A stretch of 15,820 nucleotides of DNA from CALRGL01 sp964374035 (GCA_964374035.1 CAYJWY010000024.1:1-15820); one strand, 5' to 3'. Positions 7,001 to 13,865 are shown, counted from the stretch's first letter. Notes: a model not told the origin generated them from the letters alone. Translations and numbers: made by a program.

Positions 7001-7071
7001 AGGGTGGCGTTTTTTGGATGAATAAGTTGAGAGGGCAACCTTCACAAGACCTGATTCATCACAGACGATCA

Positions 7072-7494
7072 CTACGCATCAAAGAAATTTTTACCCGTTT
7101 TGTAGGCTTCGATACCACTGTACTCTGCCTTAAAGAGTGGCTCAGGCAAATGATCTATTTCGTACCAATCCCAACCTTCACATTTATGCGGTTCTAAAAT
7201 CTGTGGTTCGCCATGTTTCCAGTCCGCCAGTAAGAGAATATCAACGTAATGTTTTGGCGCGTAGTCCTTGAAGTTTAAGAGTCGCAAAAATCTAACGTGT
7301 TCAATCTCCATCCCCGTCTCTTCCAGCGTCTCCCTTTTCGCGCACTGCTCAAAACCCTCCATGTGCTCTAGATGTCCTCCCGGCCAAGCATATTCACCTT
7401 CACCATGAGCGCCTTTTCTTTTTCCTAACAAAATCTTTCCGTCTTTAAAGATCATCACGCCGATTCCTACTTTTGGTCTTTGGTCTGGTTCCAC
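7072..7494 (-). CDS. Nudix hydrolase, NUDT15/MTH2-like
   Basis: The 140-residue protein is almost all Nudix domain. It opens with KVGIGVMIFKDGKILLGKRK, then AWPGGHLEHMEGFEQ and CAKRETLEETGME. The box is complete (G-x5-E-x7-RE-x2-EE-x-G), with Thr at the usual hydrophobic position after RE. LLGKRKGAHGEGEYAWPGGHLE resembles NUDT15-type nucleotide triphosphate pyrophosphatases, so clean-up of modified nucleotides is a reasonable guess, but the substrate is not certain. The start codon is GTG at 7492-7494. No later Met precedes the first beta strand. No strong Shine-Dalgarno site is seen. It lies 40 bp after tRNA-Ser on the same strand and may be transcribed with it. A TATAAC at 7522-7527 (minus) is a weak alternative promoter. 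Confidence 0.85.
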   Translation of the reverse strand: MEPDQRPKVGIGVMIFKDGKILLGKRKGAHGEGEYAWPGGHLEHMEGFEQCAKRETLEETGMEIEHVRFLRLLNFKDYAPKHYVDILLLADWKHGEPQILEPHKCEGWDWYEIDHLPEPLFKAEYSGIEAYKTGKNFFDA

Positions 7495-7534
7495 AATTCA
7501 AATACTTTTAGGGGTCTACACGTTATAAAATTTC

Positions 7535-7624
7535 TGGCGGAGAGAGCGGGATTCGAACCCGCGGTACCGGTAAGGGTACACAGCATTTCGAGTGCTGCGC
7601 GATCGACCACTCTGCCATCTCTCC
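7535..7624 (-). tRNA. tRNA-Ser(CGA)
   Basis: On the minus strand the acceptor arms GGAGAGA (7618-7624) and TCTCTCC (7539-7545) pair perfectly, followed by discriminator G and an encoded CCA (7535-7537). The anticodon arm is CAGCA-CTCGAAA-TGCTG with anticodon CGA at 7588-7590, reading UCG. A long variable arm, GTACC-CTTACC-GGTAC, marks a class II serine tRNA. The T arm GCGGG-TTCGAAT-CCCGC is canonical. It lies 13 bp after the stop of the upstream gene. Confidence 0.97.
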
Positions 7625-7631
7625 GTGCCGA

Positions 7632-7660
7632 AATGTATCAATTTGCAGTCACCTCGTCAA
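7632..7660 (-). promoter_or_regulatory. Promoter of tRNA-Ser inside the 3' end of the upstream gene
   Basis: On the minus strand TTGACG (7660-7655) and TACATT (7637-7632) are separated by exactly 17 bp. The -10 ends 7 bp before the tRNA 5' end, so transcription would start at or next to the mature 5' end. The -35 lies in the last codons of the preceding gene and the -10 spans its stop region. Confidence 0.7.
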
Positions 7661-8276
7661 TCGATTTCACCATGGATCTGGCGATTGCGATCAGCTCGCC
7701 GTCGGTGACTTTGTCGCCATCCACCGCGAGTCTTCCGATGAGGCTGGGTTCGATTTCAAACACCATGAGTCGTGTGAATCGGCAGGAGCCGATACCATCT
7801 TTTGTTCTTGATGGGAGGCAGTCGAGGAGTGTTTTGATGTTGATGAGTTGCGCGTCGCGTTCATGTGAGAGCACAACGGTTTCTCGGCGATAGGCGCTGA
7901 ACGGCCCAAGCACGTTTTCGATTGTTGTTTGTGGTAACAAGTCGATTTGCATCATGCGCCAGCCTTCACGTTGGTAGACGACAGAGATGCTGTTCTTTGG
8001 CAGGTCTAGCCCGCCGTTTGGGTAGAGCCCGATCACACGTACGGTGCCGCCGAACGTTTCGGTTGGTAGTAATGTTGTGAGCGTTCCCGATAGCCGTTCA
8101 TCATCGATTGAAGCAATGCGAATCATGTCATCGGCTTGCGCGAGTAAGGGCAGTTCGGTGGGGGGGATGATCCACTTGTAGATACGGATTGATCCAGCGG
8201 CGATGAGAATGACGACGATGAGGATGAGAAGTAGTCCGCTTCCATCTTTATTCTTTGGTTGGTGTTGTTGTGGCAT
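7638..8276 (-). CDS. Membrane-anchored protein of unknown function
   Basis: I do not recognise this 212-residue protein. From the ATG at 8276 it has a short polar N-terminus (MPQQHQPKNKDG) and one strong transmembrane segment at about 14-31 (GLLLILIVVILIAAG). A soluble domain of about 175 residues follows, probably outside the cytoplasm. The domain alternates short beta-like strands (GTVRVIGLYPNGG, NSISVVYQREGW) with a C-terminal helical end. It has two cysteines 12 residues apart (about 153 and 165) that could form a disulfide. The open frame continues upstream to 8321, but ATG 8276 is preferred because it gives a normal signal anchor. It overlaps the ligase gene by 29 bp, which suggests translational coupling and a role in the same surface-glycan operon. 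The tRNA-Ser promoter is embedded in its last codons. Confidence 0.75.
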   Translation of the reverse strand: MPQQHQPKNKDGSGLLLILIVVILIAAGSIRIYKWIIPPTELPLLAQADDMIRIASIDDERLSGTLTTLLPTETFGGTVRVIGLYPNGGLDLPKNSISVVYQREGWRMMQIDLLPQTTIENVLGPFSAYRRETVVLSHERDAQLINIKTLLDCLPSRTKDGIGSCRFTRLMVFEIEPSLIGRLAVDGDKVTDGELIAIARSMVKSIDEVTAN

Positions 8277-9501
8277 AGAAAAAAAGAATGAGAAAGATCC
8301 ACGTGAGGATCGCGAGATCATTTTTGAAGTAGGGAACGTCCACGAGGCCGTGGATGAAGATGGTGAGCAGGGCGAAGAAGGCTGGGAGGGCGAAGATGTT
8401 GGGAGGGGAGATTGGGTTTGTAGCCGCAGGCTTTAGCCTGCGCGCAACCGTGAGAATTAGTCCCATCAGTCCCATCAGTCCAATAAGACCCATTTCCGAC
8501 CACACGTTTAGAAAAATATTGTGTGGGTACTGGAAGATTTCGTACTGCGTCGCCTTGTGATAGGGCTTTAGCGCCTCAGGATATCCAGAGAGGCCGGCGC
8601 CGAAGATTGGACGATCTTTTAGCATTTGCCATGTCTCGTTCCACTGGCTGAGCCGTACACCGCCGGAGTAGTCCTGGAGGGTGAGTTTTTCTTGGAGGGT
8701 GGGGAGGGTGAAGAAGGCGAAGAGGGCGAAGAGGGCGAGGAGGGTTGCGTGGGGACGTGTTTTGCGATTGAAAAAGAGATAGAGCAGTAGACTGGCAAGG
8801 ATAGCGACGATCGCCGCTTCGGATTGGGCGAGGACGATGGCCACTGAGCCGAGCACAGCGACGGCGAGCCAGAACAAACGATGACAACGCAACCTGGTTG
8901 CCGTGAACGCAACCAGGTTGCGTTTGCGTGCGGTTATGATCCACGCGATTGTGACGATGGGTGCGAGGAAGAGACCGATGGAGTTTGGGTATTCAAATAC
9001 GCTTGTCACTCGTCGTTCGATGTCCCAGGGAATCGGAATCGTCGCGGGAAAGAACCACTGCACAATCGCCATGATCGAGATGAACAGGGCGCTGATGCCA
9101 AGCGCGGTGAGGATTTGATCGATGATGAGATGTTTGTGTTTGAGCAGATACAGCAGGACGCCAGCGAACGCGAAAGGTTCGAGGAAGTAGGCGCGGTAAA
9201 CGCCCAGCGCGGCGAGGTGATCAGGGGCGGTGAAGATTGAAATGGTGGCGGCGATGAGGATGAGGGCGACTGAAGTTGTAAGAAGTAGATGCTTTGTAGC
9301 CGCAGGCTTTAGCCTGCGCGTAAATGCGGGTAGGGAATCGCGCAGGCTAAAGCCTGCGGCTACAAGACTGCTCACAATCACACCAACCACCATCACCTCA
9401 AGCGCCGTTGTCGGAATTCCAAAGACCTTTGCTCGCAGTAAGTACGCCGGCAACAAGACGATCGTTACGAGTGTGGCAGTCGCTATGTGTTGCCACTTCA
9501 T
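8248..9501 (-). CDS. O-antigen ligase / Wzy-type polymerase family membrane protein with in-frame palindromic insertions
   Basis: This 417-residue protein has about 10-12 transmembrane segments. The Wzy_C/WaaL signature lies in the large loop and just after it: RLSQWNETWQMLKDRPIFGAGLSG (about 283-305) and YPHNIFLNVWSEMGLIG (325-341). Such proteins join or polymerise lipid-linked glycans on the outer side of the membrane. Three stretches are encoded by DNA palindromes rather than by family sequence: residues 46-70 (including RRLKPAAT), 193-206 (RNLVAFTATRLR) and 353-362 (ARRLKPAAT). All three are Arg/Lys-rich and fall between hydrophobic segments, so they are probably cytoplasmic loops. A 9-bp tandem repeat encodes GLIGLMGLMGLI just before the third. 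The start ATG overlaps the flippase stop by 4 bp (ATGA). The 3' end overlaps the next gene by 29 bp. The protein is intact despite the insertions. Ligase versus polymerase cannot be decided. Confidence 0.85.
   Translation of the reverse strand: MKWQHIATATLVTIVLLPAYLLRAKVFGIPTTALEVMVVGVIVSSLVAAGFSLRDSLPAFTRRLKPAATKHLLLTTSVALILIAATISIFTAPDHLAALGVYRAYFLEPFAFAGVLLYLLKHKHLIIDQILTALGISALFISIMAIVQWFFPATIPIPWDIERRVTSVFEYPNSIGLFLAPIVTIAWIITARKRNLVAFTATRLRCHRLFWLAVAVLGSVAIVLAQSEAAIVAILASLLLYLFFNRKTRPHATLLALFALFAFFTLPTLQEKLTLQDYSGGVRLSQWNETWQMLKDRPIFGAGLSGYPEALKPYHKATQYEIFQYPHNIFLNVWSEMGLIGLMGLMGLILTVARRLKPAATNPISPPNIFALPAFFALLTIFIHGLVDVPYFKNDLAILTWIFLILFFYATTTPTKE
8417..8444. repeat. Half copy of the palindromic element in the ligase gene
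   Basis: These 28 bases are identical to 9293-9320, the left arm of the full element, but no opposite arm follows. The arm itself contains GCAGGCT-TT-AGCCTGC, a small hairpin. Read on the minus strand in the ligase frame it encodes ARRLKPAAT (residues 353-361), the same peptide core as the full element. Confidence 0.9.
8456..8491. repeat. 9-bp tandem repeat, four degenerate units
   Basis: The units are ATTAGTCCC, ATCAGTCCC, ATCAGTCCA and ATAAGACCC. Nine bases keep the frame, and the minus strand encodes repeated Gly-Leu-Met/Ile at ligase residues 338-349. It lies 11 bp from the half palindrome. Confidence 0.8.
8886..8924. repeat. Perfect 16-bp palindrome of a different type inside the ligase gene
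   Basis: AACGCAACCTGGTTGC at 8886-8901 pairs perfectly with GCAACCAGGTTGCGTT at 8909-8924 around a 7-nt loop, CGTGAAC. It is unrelated in sequence to the element at 9294-9365. It is translated in frame as residues 193-206 of the ligase, a basic loop between membrane segments. Confidence 0.85.
9294..9365. repeat. 72-bp palindromic element inserted in frame in the ligase gene
   Basis: Two perfect 27-bp arms, 9294-9320 and 9339-9365, flank an 18-nt loop. The outer ends read TTGTAGCCGCAGG... and ...CCTGCGGCTACAA. Each arm also contains its own small hairpin (GCAGGCT/AGCCTGC). The length of 72 bp is a multiple of three and no stop codon occurs in the translated frame, giving ligase residues 46-70. 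Confidence 0.95.
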
Positions 9502-10922
9502 ACCTTTGGCTGTGTTGTTACGAGCGTTTTGAGTTCACTTATTGTGATAGCTTTGATTGCGAGCATGATGGCGATGTACACAACAACGGCGATCAAGAGG
9601 TCGATGAGCGCGGGTAAGGTTGGAATTGAAATGAGCACGACATACATCACACCAGCGGCAAGAAGGGCTTTGAGAGTGATGGTTGGATTGAGTCGTAACT
9701 CAGCTTCTTTGTGAACGACCAAGTAGGTAATCAGGGCAATGAGTCCTTCACTAAACAGCGTCATCCAAACCGCGCCCCAGATGCCGTAGATGGGAATCAG
9801 CCACAGGTATCCAGCAACGGAAATGATGGCGACTGCGATGTAGCCCAACGTCATTTGTTTTTGTTTATTGATGGCCACGATCAGGTGCCCAAACAGTGCT
9901 CCTAGAAAGACTCCAATCATGGCGAGGATCAGTAGCTTGATAATCTCACCCGAGATTTCATAGCCAGGACCTGCGATGAGCGCGATGAGTTTTGGGCCAA
10001 TCGCTTGGGTGCCGATGATGATTGGGATGATCGCCATCATAAAAAGATCAAATGTTCTGCTGACTTGTTTACGGAAGGCTTCCTTATTTTTTGTGGTCCA
10101 GTGTTGGACGGCCAGGGGCAACAAGAGTCCCATGAACATAACGGGTAGTGCGGTGAGCACGTCGATGATGCGGTAGGAGACGCCGTAGAGTCCAACTTCG
10201 GTTTGGTCGCGGAAGTAGGCAAGAAAGAGGATGTCGCCTTTGAGGTAGAGCAGGTTGAAGAAAATTGAAATCGCGATGGGCCAGGAGCGCGACACGATTT
10301 GTTTCCAGATGGCCAAGTCAAAGGCCAGATGCACGGAAACGAAGGGTTTTGCAAAACGTATCATGAGCAAGAGCCAGACGCCGTTTGCCACAATGCCCCC
10401 TGCGATCATCCAGACGACACCGAGGTTTAAGAAGGCAAAGAGGGCTAGGAGGGCCAAGAGGACGGCGCGGTTTATCATCTCGGCGATCGCGGTGCGCCAC
10501 ATGGCTTGGTGTCGTTGGAAGATGCCCACAAGCAGGGACGCGCCGCCCATGAGAACGTAGGCGAGGGCACCCACAAGGACACCTTGTTGAACGTTTAGCG
10601 ACCACGGAAGGGCAAGGATTGTGAGAGGGGCGAGAGTGAAGAGGATCGCACCGGAGACGAGGCGTAGCGCAAACATGTTCCCGACGATTTTTTCTTCGTC
10701 CGCACCGGCTTCGGAGATCATCACGATGAGTGTGAGTGTGAGACCAAAGTCGACGACAACCCCAAAGAGTTGAAGAAACGTCATCACGGTCGTGTATTCA
10801 CCAAAGCCCTCCGCGCCAAGTGAGCGCGTCATCACACTGATCGAAAGCACGCCAATCAAGATCGCGCCGATGCGGCCCAGGAGCTGAACGATGAAATTTT
10901 TGCTAATCGATCGATCGAGCAT
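9498..10922 (-). CDS. Oligosaccharide flippase (Wzx-like, MATE/MOP superfamily)
   Basis: From the ATG at 10922 the product has 474 residues and about 12-14 transmembrane helices. The N-terminus, SISKNFIVQLLGRIGAILIG, followed by MTRSLGAEGFGEYTTVMTFLQLF and VVDFGLTLTL, is typical of Wzx/RfbX-type flippases. Further landmarks are YLKGDILFLAYFRDQTEVGLYGVSYRIIDVL and IAGPGYEISGEIIKLLILAM. It should move a lipid-linked glycan to the outer face of the membrane, handing it to the ligase/polymerase encoded next (4-bp ATGA overlap). The open frame continues 32 codons upstream to 11018 through an 8-bp tandem repeat, giving SLSHFITLSLYHFV, which is not family-like. ATG 10922 is therefore preferred, but no Shine-Dalgarno site lies before it. 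The only good one (AGGAGG, minus strand, 11047-11052) is far upstream. Confidence 0.88.
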   Translation of the reverse strand: MLDRSISKNFIVQLLGRIGAILIGVLSISVMTRSLGAEGFGEYTTVMTFLQLFGVVVDFGLTLTLIVMISEAGADEEKIVGNMFALRLVSGAILFTLAPLTILALPWSLNVQQGVLVGALAYVLMGGASLLVGIFQRHQAMWRTAIAEMINRAVLLALLALFAFLNLGVVWMIAGGIVANGVWLLLMIRFAKPFVSVHLAFDLAIWKQIVSRSWPIAISIFFNLLYLKGDILFLAYFRDQTEVGLYGVSYRIIDVLTALPVMFMGLLLPLAVQHWTTKNKEAFRKQVSRTFDLFMMAIIPIIIGTQAIGPKLIALIAGPGYEISGEIIKLLILAMIGVFLGALFGHLIVAINKQKQMTLGYIAVAIISVAGYLWLIPIYGIWGAVWMTLFSEGLIALITYLVVHKEAELRLNPTITLKALLAAGVMYVVLISIPTLPALIDLLIAVVVYIAIMLAIKAITISELKTLVTTQPKV

Positions 10923-10938
10923 AGTTGGAGTGAGGGAG

Positions 10939-11045
10939 GGAGTGACAAAGTGATAAAGTGATAAAGTAATGAAGTGACTGAGTGATTGAGTGATTGAGTT
11001 CATTTTTAACTCCATCACTTTATCACTTTATCACTTTATCACTCC
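10939..11045. repeat. 8-bp-unit repeat tract forming a near-perfect 33-bp inverted repeat
   Basis: From 10941 to 11004 the plus strand is a run of 8-bp units based on AGTGATAA/AGTGATTG: agtgacaa, two agtgataa, agtaatga, agtgactg, two agtgattg, and agttcatt. The opposite orientation follows at 11013-11045 as repeats of ACTTTATC. Arms 10939-10971 and 11013-11045 match as inverted repeats at 31 of 33 positions, with a 41-nt centre. The tract lies between the divergent flippase and SpoIID-like genes and covers the upstream extension of the flippase frame. Confidence 0.9.
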
Positions 11046-11061
11046 ACCTCCTCTTATTTCT

Positions 11062-11090
11062 TTGACGCAGACCCGAAAAAATGCTACGAT
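11062..11090 (+). promoter_or_regulatory. Promoter for the SpoIID-like / D,D-carboxypeptidase operon
   Basis: TTGACG (11062-11067) and TACGAT (11085-11090) are separated by 17 bp. The -10 has a TGC extension (11082-11084). The start codon is only 13 bp beyond the -10, so the leader would be about 7 nt. An AAGG at 11094-11097, 6 nt before the ATG, could serve as a weak Shine-Dalgarno only if transcription starts early. Confidence 0.6.
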
Positions 11091-11103
11091 TATAAGGTAA
11101 ATT

Positions 11104-12984
11104 ATGAGGAAAATTCTCAACGTTCCTTTTCGTGCATTGTGTGTATTTATTCTATTCATGATGGTAATGCTCTTATCATTACCACAAAATGCAGATGCCG
11201 TTGCCAAGAAAGGTTTTGAAGCTTTGCAGGTTCTTGTGCCAAGAGTCACCATTGAACCTGGCAAGACATTGGATGTCATGCTCACTTTTCAGAATATAGG
11301 CAAGTCGACTTGGAAGAATTCTGGGGCGGGATCTGTGAGTATTTACACCCAATCTCCAAAGTATCGAGCGAGCAATTTTCGAGCCGCCAATTGGATCGAC
11401 TTTACCCAGGCCGCGCTTTTAAAGGAGAAGTCCGTGGCTCCCGGCTCTGAGGGAACAATCGTCCTTTCTTTGAAGGCTCCTCTTTCAAAAGGAACATACA
11501 AAGAAACATTTCAACTTGTGGCGGAAGATGTTGCGTGGATTCCTGGCGGGGAGTTTACGCTTGAAATTGTCGTTGCTGATAAGACGACGATGACCACGCC
11601 CATCACTACGCCAACCACTACCACAGCAACGCCGGCAGTGACTCCTGGCGCTGTGGATACAGGTCTCTCGGCCATGATCTTGCTTCGCAGTGCAAAGACC
11701 GTTACCGCAGAAGCGGGACAGGAGATTTTTTATCGTATTGGAGTGAAGAATACCGGAACGGTTACATGGAATACGCGCGAGATTCGCACGTCTGATATCG
11801 CTCTTGCCGGGGTGAACACTCGAAATAGTTCCTTGCCCTCTGACACCAGGCTGGCAGTGAAAACAGATGATCCCGTGAAACCAGGCTCTGTGGATTTTCT
11901 TGATTTCAAATTTATAGCTCCTTTGACAAAAGGAAAGCACACGATTCGTTACCGCATGGCGGTGAATGATACGGTGATCCCTGACTTTTTTTTCGATATT
12001 CCCGTTGAGGTAACAACCGGCTCACCGGAGGCTTTCGCCGCACCGCTCACACAAACGCCCGAAGGCGTTACGGACACCGCGCCCCTTGTTCCCATTATCG
12101 AGCAACCCATGATTCGTATCGGCGTGCTCATTGTTGATGAGGAAACAGATTGGCAGGTTGAGGTGAGTTGCAATACCCCTTGGAAGTTAATAGATGCAGA
12201 AGGTGGTTTGCTCGGCGAGATGGCAAAGGATCAAATGGTTCGGGCATTTTACAAAAATCAACGCTACTACTTTAATCGAGGCGGGAGTGTCGAGCAAACC
12301 CACAAGTATCTACGATTTGTTCCCGATGAAAAAGACGCGGTCTGTAAGATTCAAAATTTTGATAAGCGCAAAACACGTCGCGCGGGCTTTGCAGAAAACA
12401 CGTTTCGCGACGTCCTTGAGTTGCGTTACAACGCCTACAAAGATCGTACATGGATGATTAATGAGCTTCCGATTGATGAATACTTGTATGGTCTTGGCGA
12501 AACGTCAAATGACTCCGCGCAGGAGTATAAGAAGGCGCTCGTCACGGCCGCACGCACGTATGCCATGTATCATTATGAACGCGGAACCAAACACGCAAAG
12601 GAATTTTTTCATTTGAACTCGACAGCCGATGATCAAGTGTATCGCGGATATGAGTATGAACAGCGCAATCCTCGCATTCGTGAGGCTGTTGATTCTACAG
12701 CCGGGTACATCGTGACATACAACGGAGCAACAGCGATCACGCCGTATTTTTCCAGATCAAACGGACGCACATTGGATTGGTCCGAAGTCTGGGGTGGGAG
12801 TGTTGAGTGGATCAAGTCTGTGCCAACGCCTTGTGACGCTCGAAAAGGCCGCAAACGTTGGGGGCATGGGGTTGGATTGAGCGCAACAGAAGCCTTGTGT
12901 ATGGCCGAAGAAGATGGAAAGAAGTGGGATGAGATCCTTAAGTACTTTTTCAAAAATATTGAGCTTACCAAGCGATGGGAGTAA
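11104..12984 (+). CDS. Secreted SpoIID/LytB-domain protein with two NBR1-like beta domains
   Basis: The 626-residue protein starts with a signal peptide (about 1-33, ending near NADAVA). Two related beta-sandwich regions follow. The first (about 38-157) contains VMLTFQNIGKSTWKNSG; the second (about 186-304) contains RIGVKNTGTVTWNTRE. Both resemble the NBR1/FW-type Ig-like fold. Thr/Pro-rich linkers lie at 160-182 and 305-332. The SpoIID domain (about 335-620) has INELPIDEYLYGLGE with E465 at the catalytic position, TAARTYAMYH (481-490), ITPYFSRSNGRT, and WGHGVGLSATEA (586-597), where many relatives have GHGVGMSQ. SpoIID of Bacillus cleaves denuded glycan strands as a lytic transglycosylase; LytB-type relatives enhance amidases. 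Denuded-glycan cleavage is a family inference. The gene overlaps the D,D-carboxypeptidase start by 10 bp, which links it to cell-wall remodelling. Nothing suggests sporulation. Confidence 0.88.
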   Translation: MRKILNVPFRALCVFILFMMVMLLSLPQNADAVAKKGFEALQVLVPRVTIEPGKTLDVMLTFQNIGKSTWKNSGAGSVSIYTQSPKYRASNFRAANWIDFTQAALLKEKSVAPGSEGTIVLSLKAPLSKGTYKETFQLVAEDVAWIPGGEFTLEIVVADKTTMTTPITTPTTTTATPAVTPGAVDTGLSAMILLRSAKTVTAEAGQEIFYRIGVKNTGTVTWNTREIRTSDIALAGVNTRNSSLPSDTRLAVKTDDPVKPGSVDFLDFKFIAPLTKGKHTIRYRMAVNDTVIPDFFFDIPVEVTTGSPEAFAAPLTQTPEGVTDTAPLVPIIEQPMIRIGVLIVDEETDWQVEVSCNTPWKLIDAEGGLLGEMAKDQMVRAFYKNQRYYFNRGGSVEQTHKYLRFVPDEKDAVCKIQNFDKRKTRRAGFAENTFRDVLELRYNAYKDRTWMINELPIDEYLYGLGETSNDSAQEYKKALVTAARTYAMYHYERGTKHAKEFFHLNSTADDQVYRGYEYEQRNPRIREAVDSTAGYIVTYNGATAITPYFSRSNGRTLDWSEVWGGSVEWIKSVPTPCDARKGRKRWGHGVGLSATEALCMAEEDGKKWDEILKYFFKNIELTKRWE

Positions 12985-13859
12985 TTCGCATCACCACGTT
13001 TATGATCGCCGCCATGCTCACCGTCCAGCCAACGGGGGTTTTTGCTTCATCGATTCCCGCACGCGTTGACTTCTCTGAAATCGAAGATCAGATACGTTCA
13101 AAGGCTTACGTTGTGATGGATCGATCAACAGGAGAATTGTTGACCGTGAAACAAGAACATCGCGTCTGGCCCATCGCATCGCTCACAAAATTAATGACAG
13201 CCAATGTTGTTCTTGATTACAAGATTCCGATCACCAAAAAAGCTGATGTGCGCACAAAGGACAACGTTGGCGGTGCGCAACTGACCGTTGTTGACGGCGA
13301 TACATTCAGTGTCGATGATTTATTTTATGCAACGCTTGTGGCAAGCGCAAACAACGCGGCGTATGCGTTGTCTCGGACAACGGGTTTATCAAAGAATGAT
13401 TTTGTCAAAGAGATGAATGCGCGCGCAGATGCATTGAATCTTAAGCAAACAACGTTTGTTGATCCAACAGGCATTGACGTCTTGAACGTTTCGACCGCGC
13501 TTGAAACGGCTCTCTTAGCTCGAAGCATTTTGGCGCGAGATGAAATACGTCGTTACACCACCACCACGCGAAAACGTATCAGCGTTCTTAATCGAGGAAC
13601 AACAAAGAACATGATGACGACTAATTGGATGTTGTATAAACCGGCATACGACGATGTCTGGGTCACGGGTGGAAAGACAGGGTATCTTGATGAGTCCGGA
13701 TGGAATCTGGTTGTCAGTCTTCGACCGAGTCGTGCAGATAAAGATCGTGAACTTCTTCTTGTTGTTTTAGGAGCGAAGTCCAGAGCGGACTCGTTTGCAG
13801 ATGCATACGCTCTTTCGCACTGGGCATGGGATTCGTATGCATGGCAGAAGGTAAACTGA
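12975..13859 (+). CDS. D-alanyl-D-alanine carboxypeptidase (family S11, PBP5/6-like)
   Basis: This 294-residue penicillin-binding protein trims the terminal D-Ala of peptidoglycan pentapeptides outside the cytoplasmic membrane. The signal peptide is residues 1-24 (ending VFA). The three active-site motifs are complete: SLTK (Ser69, Lys72), SAN (Ser124, Asn126) and KTG (234-236) in VTGGKTGYL. Other family marks are AYVVMDRSTGELL and FVDPTGID. The protein stops about 50 residues after KTG and lacks the C-terminal beta domain and amphipathic anchor of E. coli PBP5. It may therefore be released or held by its N-terminus if the signal peptide is not cleaved. The ATG lies inside the last codons of the SpoIID-like gene (10-bp overlap), so the two are probably translationally coupled. 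Its stop is 6 bp from the convergent neighbour. Confidence 0.93.
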   Translation: MGVIRITTFMIAAMLTVQPTGVFASSIPARVDFSEIEDQIRSKAYVVMDRSTGELLTVKQEHRVWPIASLTKLMTANVVLDYKIPITKKADVRTKDNVGGAQLTVVDGDTFSVDDLFYATLVASANNAAYALSRTTGLSKNDFVKEMNARADALNLKQTTFVDPTGIDVLNVSTALETALLARSILARDEIRRYTTTTRKRISVLNRGTTKNMMTTNWMLYKPAYDDVWVTGGKTGYLDESGWNLVVSLRPSRADKDRELLLVVLGAKSRADSFADAYALSHWAWDSYAWQKVN

Positions 13860-13865
13860 AAATCG

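Noticed and set aside
7001..7072. GTG start at 7072 for the DM13 gene
   Set aside because: It puts 24 polar residues ahead of a normal signal anchor that begins at the ATG at 7000.
7535..7624. tRNA-Ser as an integration (att) site of a mobile element
   Set aside because: There is no integrase, no direct repeat of the tRNA 3' end, and no phage or plasmid genes in the window.
10923..11018. 32-codon N-terminal extension of the flippase
   Set aside because: It is translation of the 8-bp repeat tract. It is kept only as a possible phase-variable start, not as the main annotation.
10939..11045. CRISPR array
   Set aside because: The units are 8 bp and contiguous, with no spacers and no cas genes. 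It is a simple tandem and inverted repeat.
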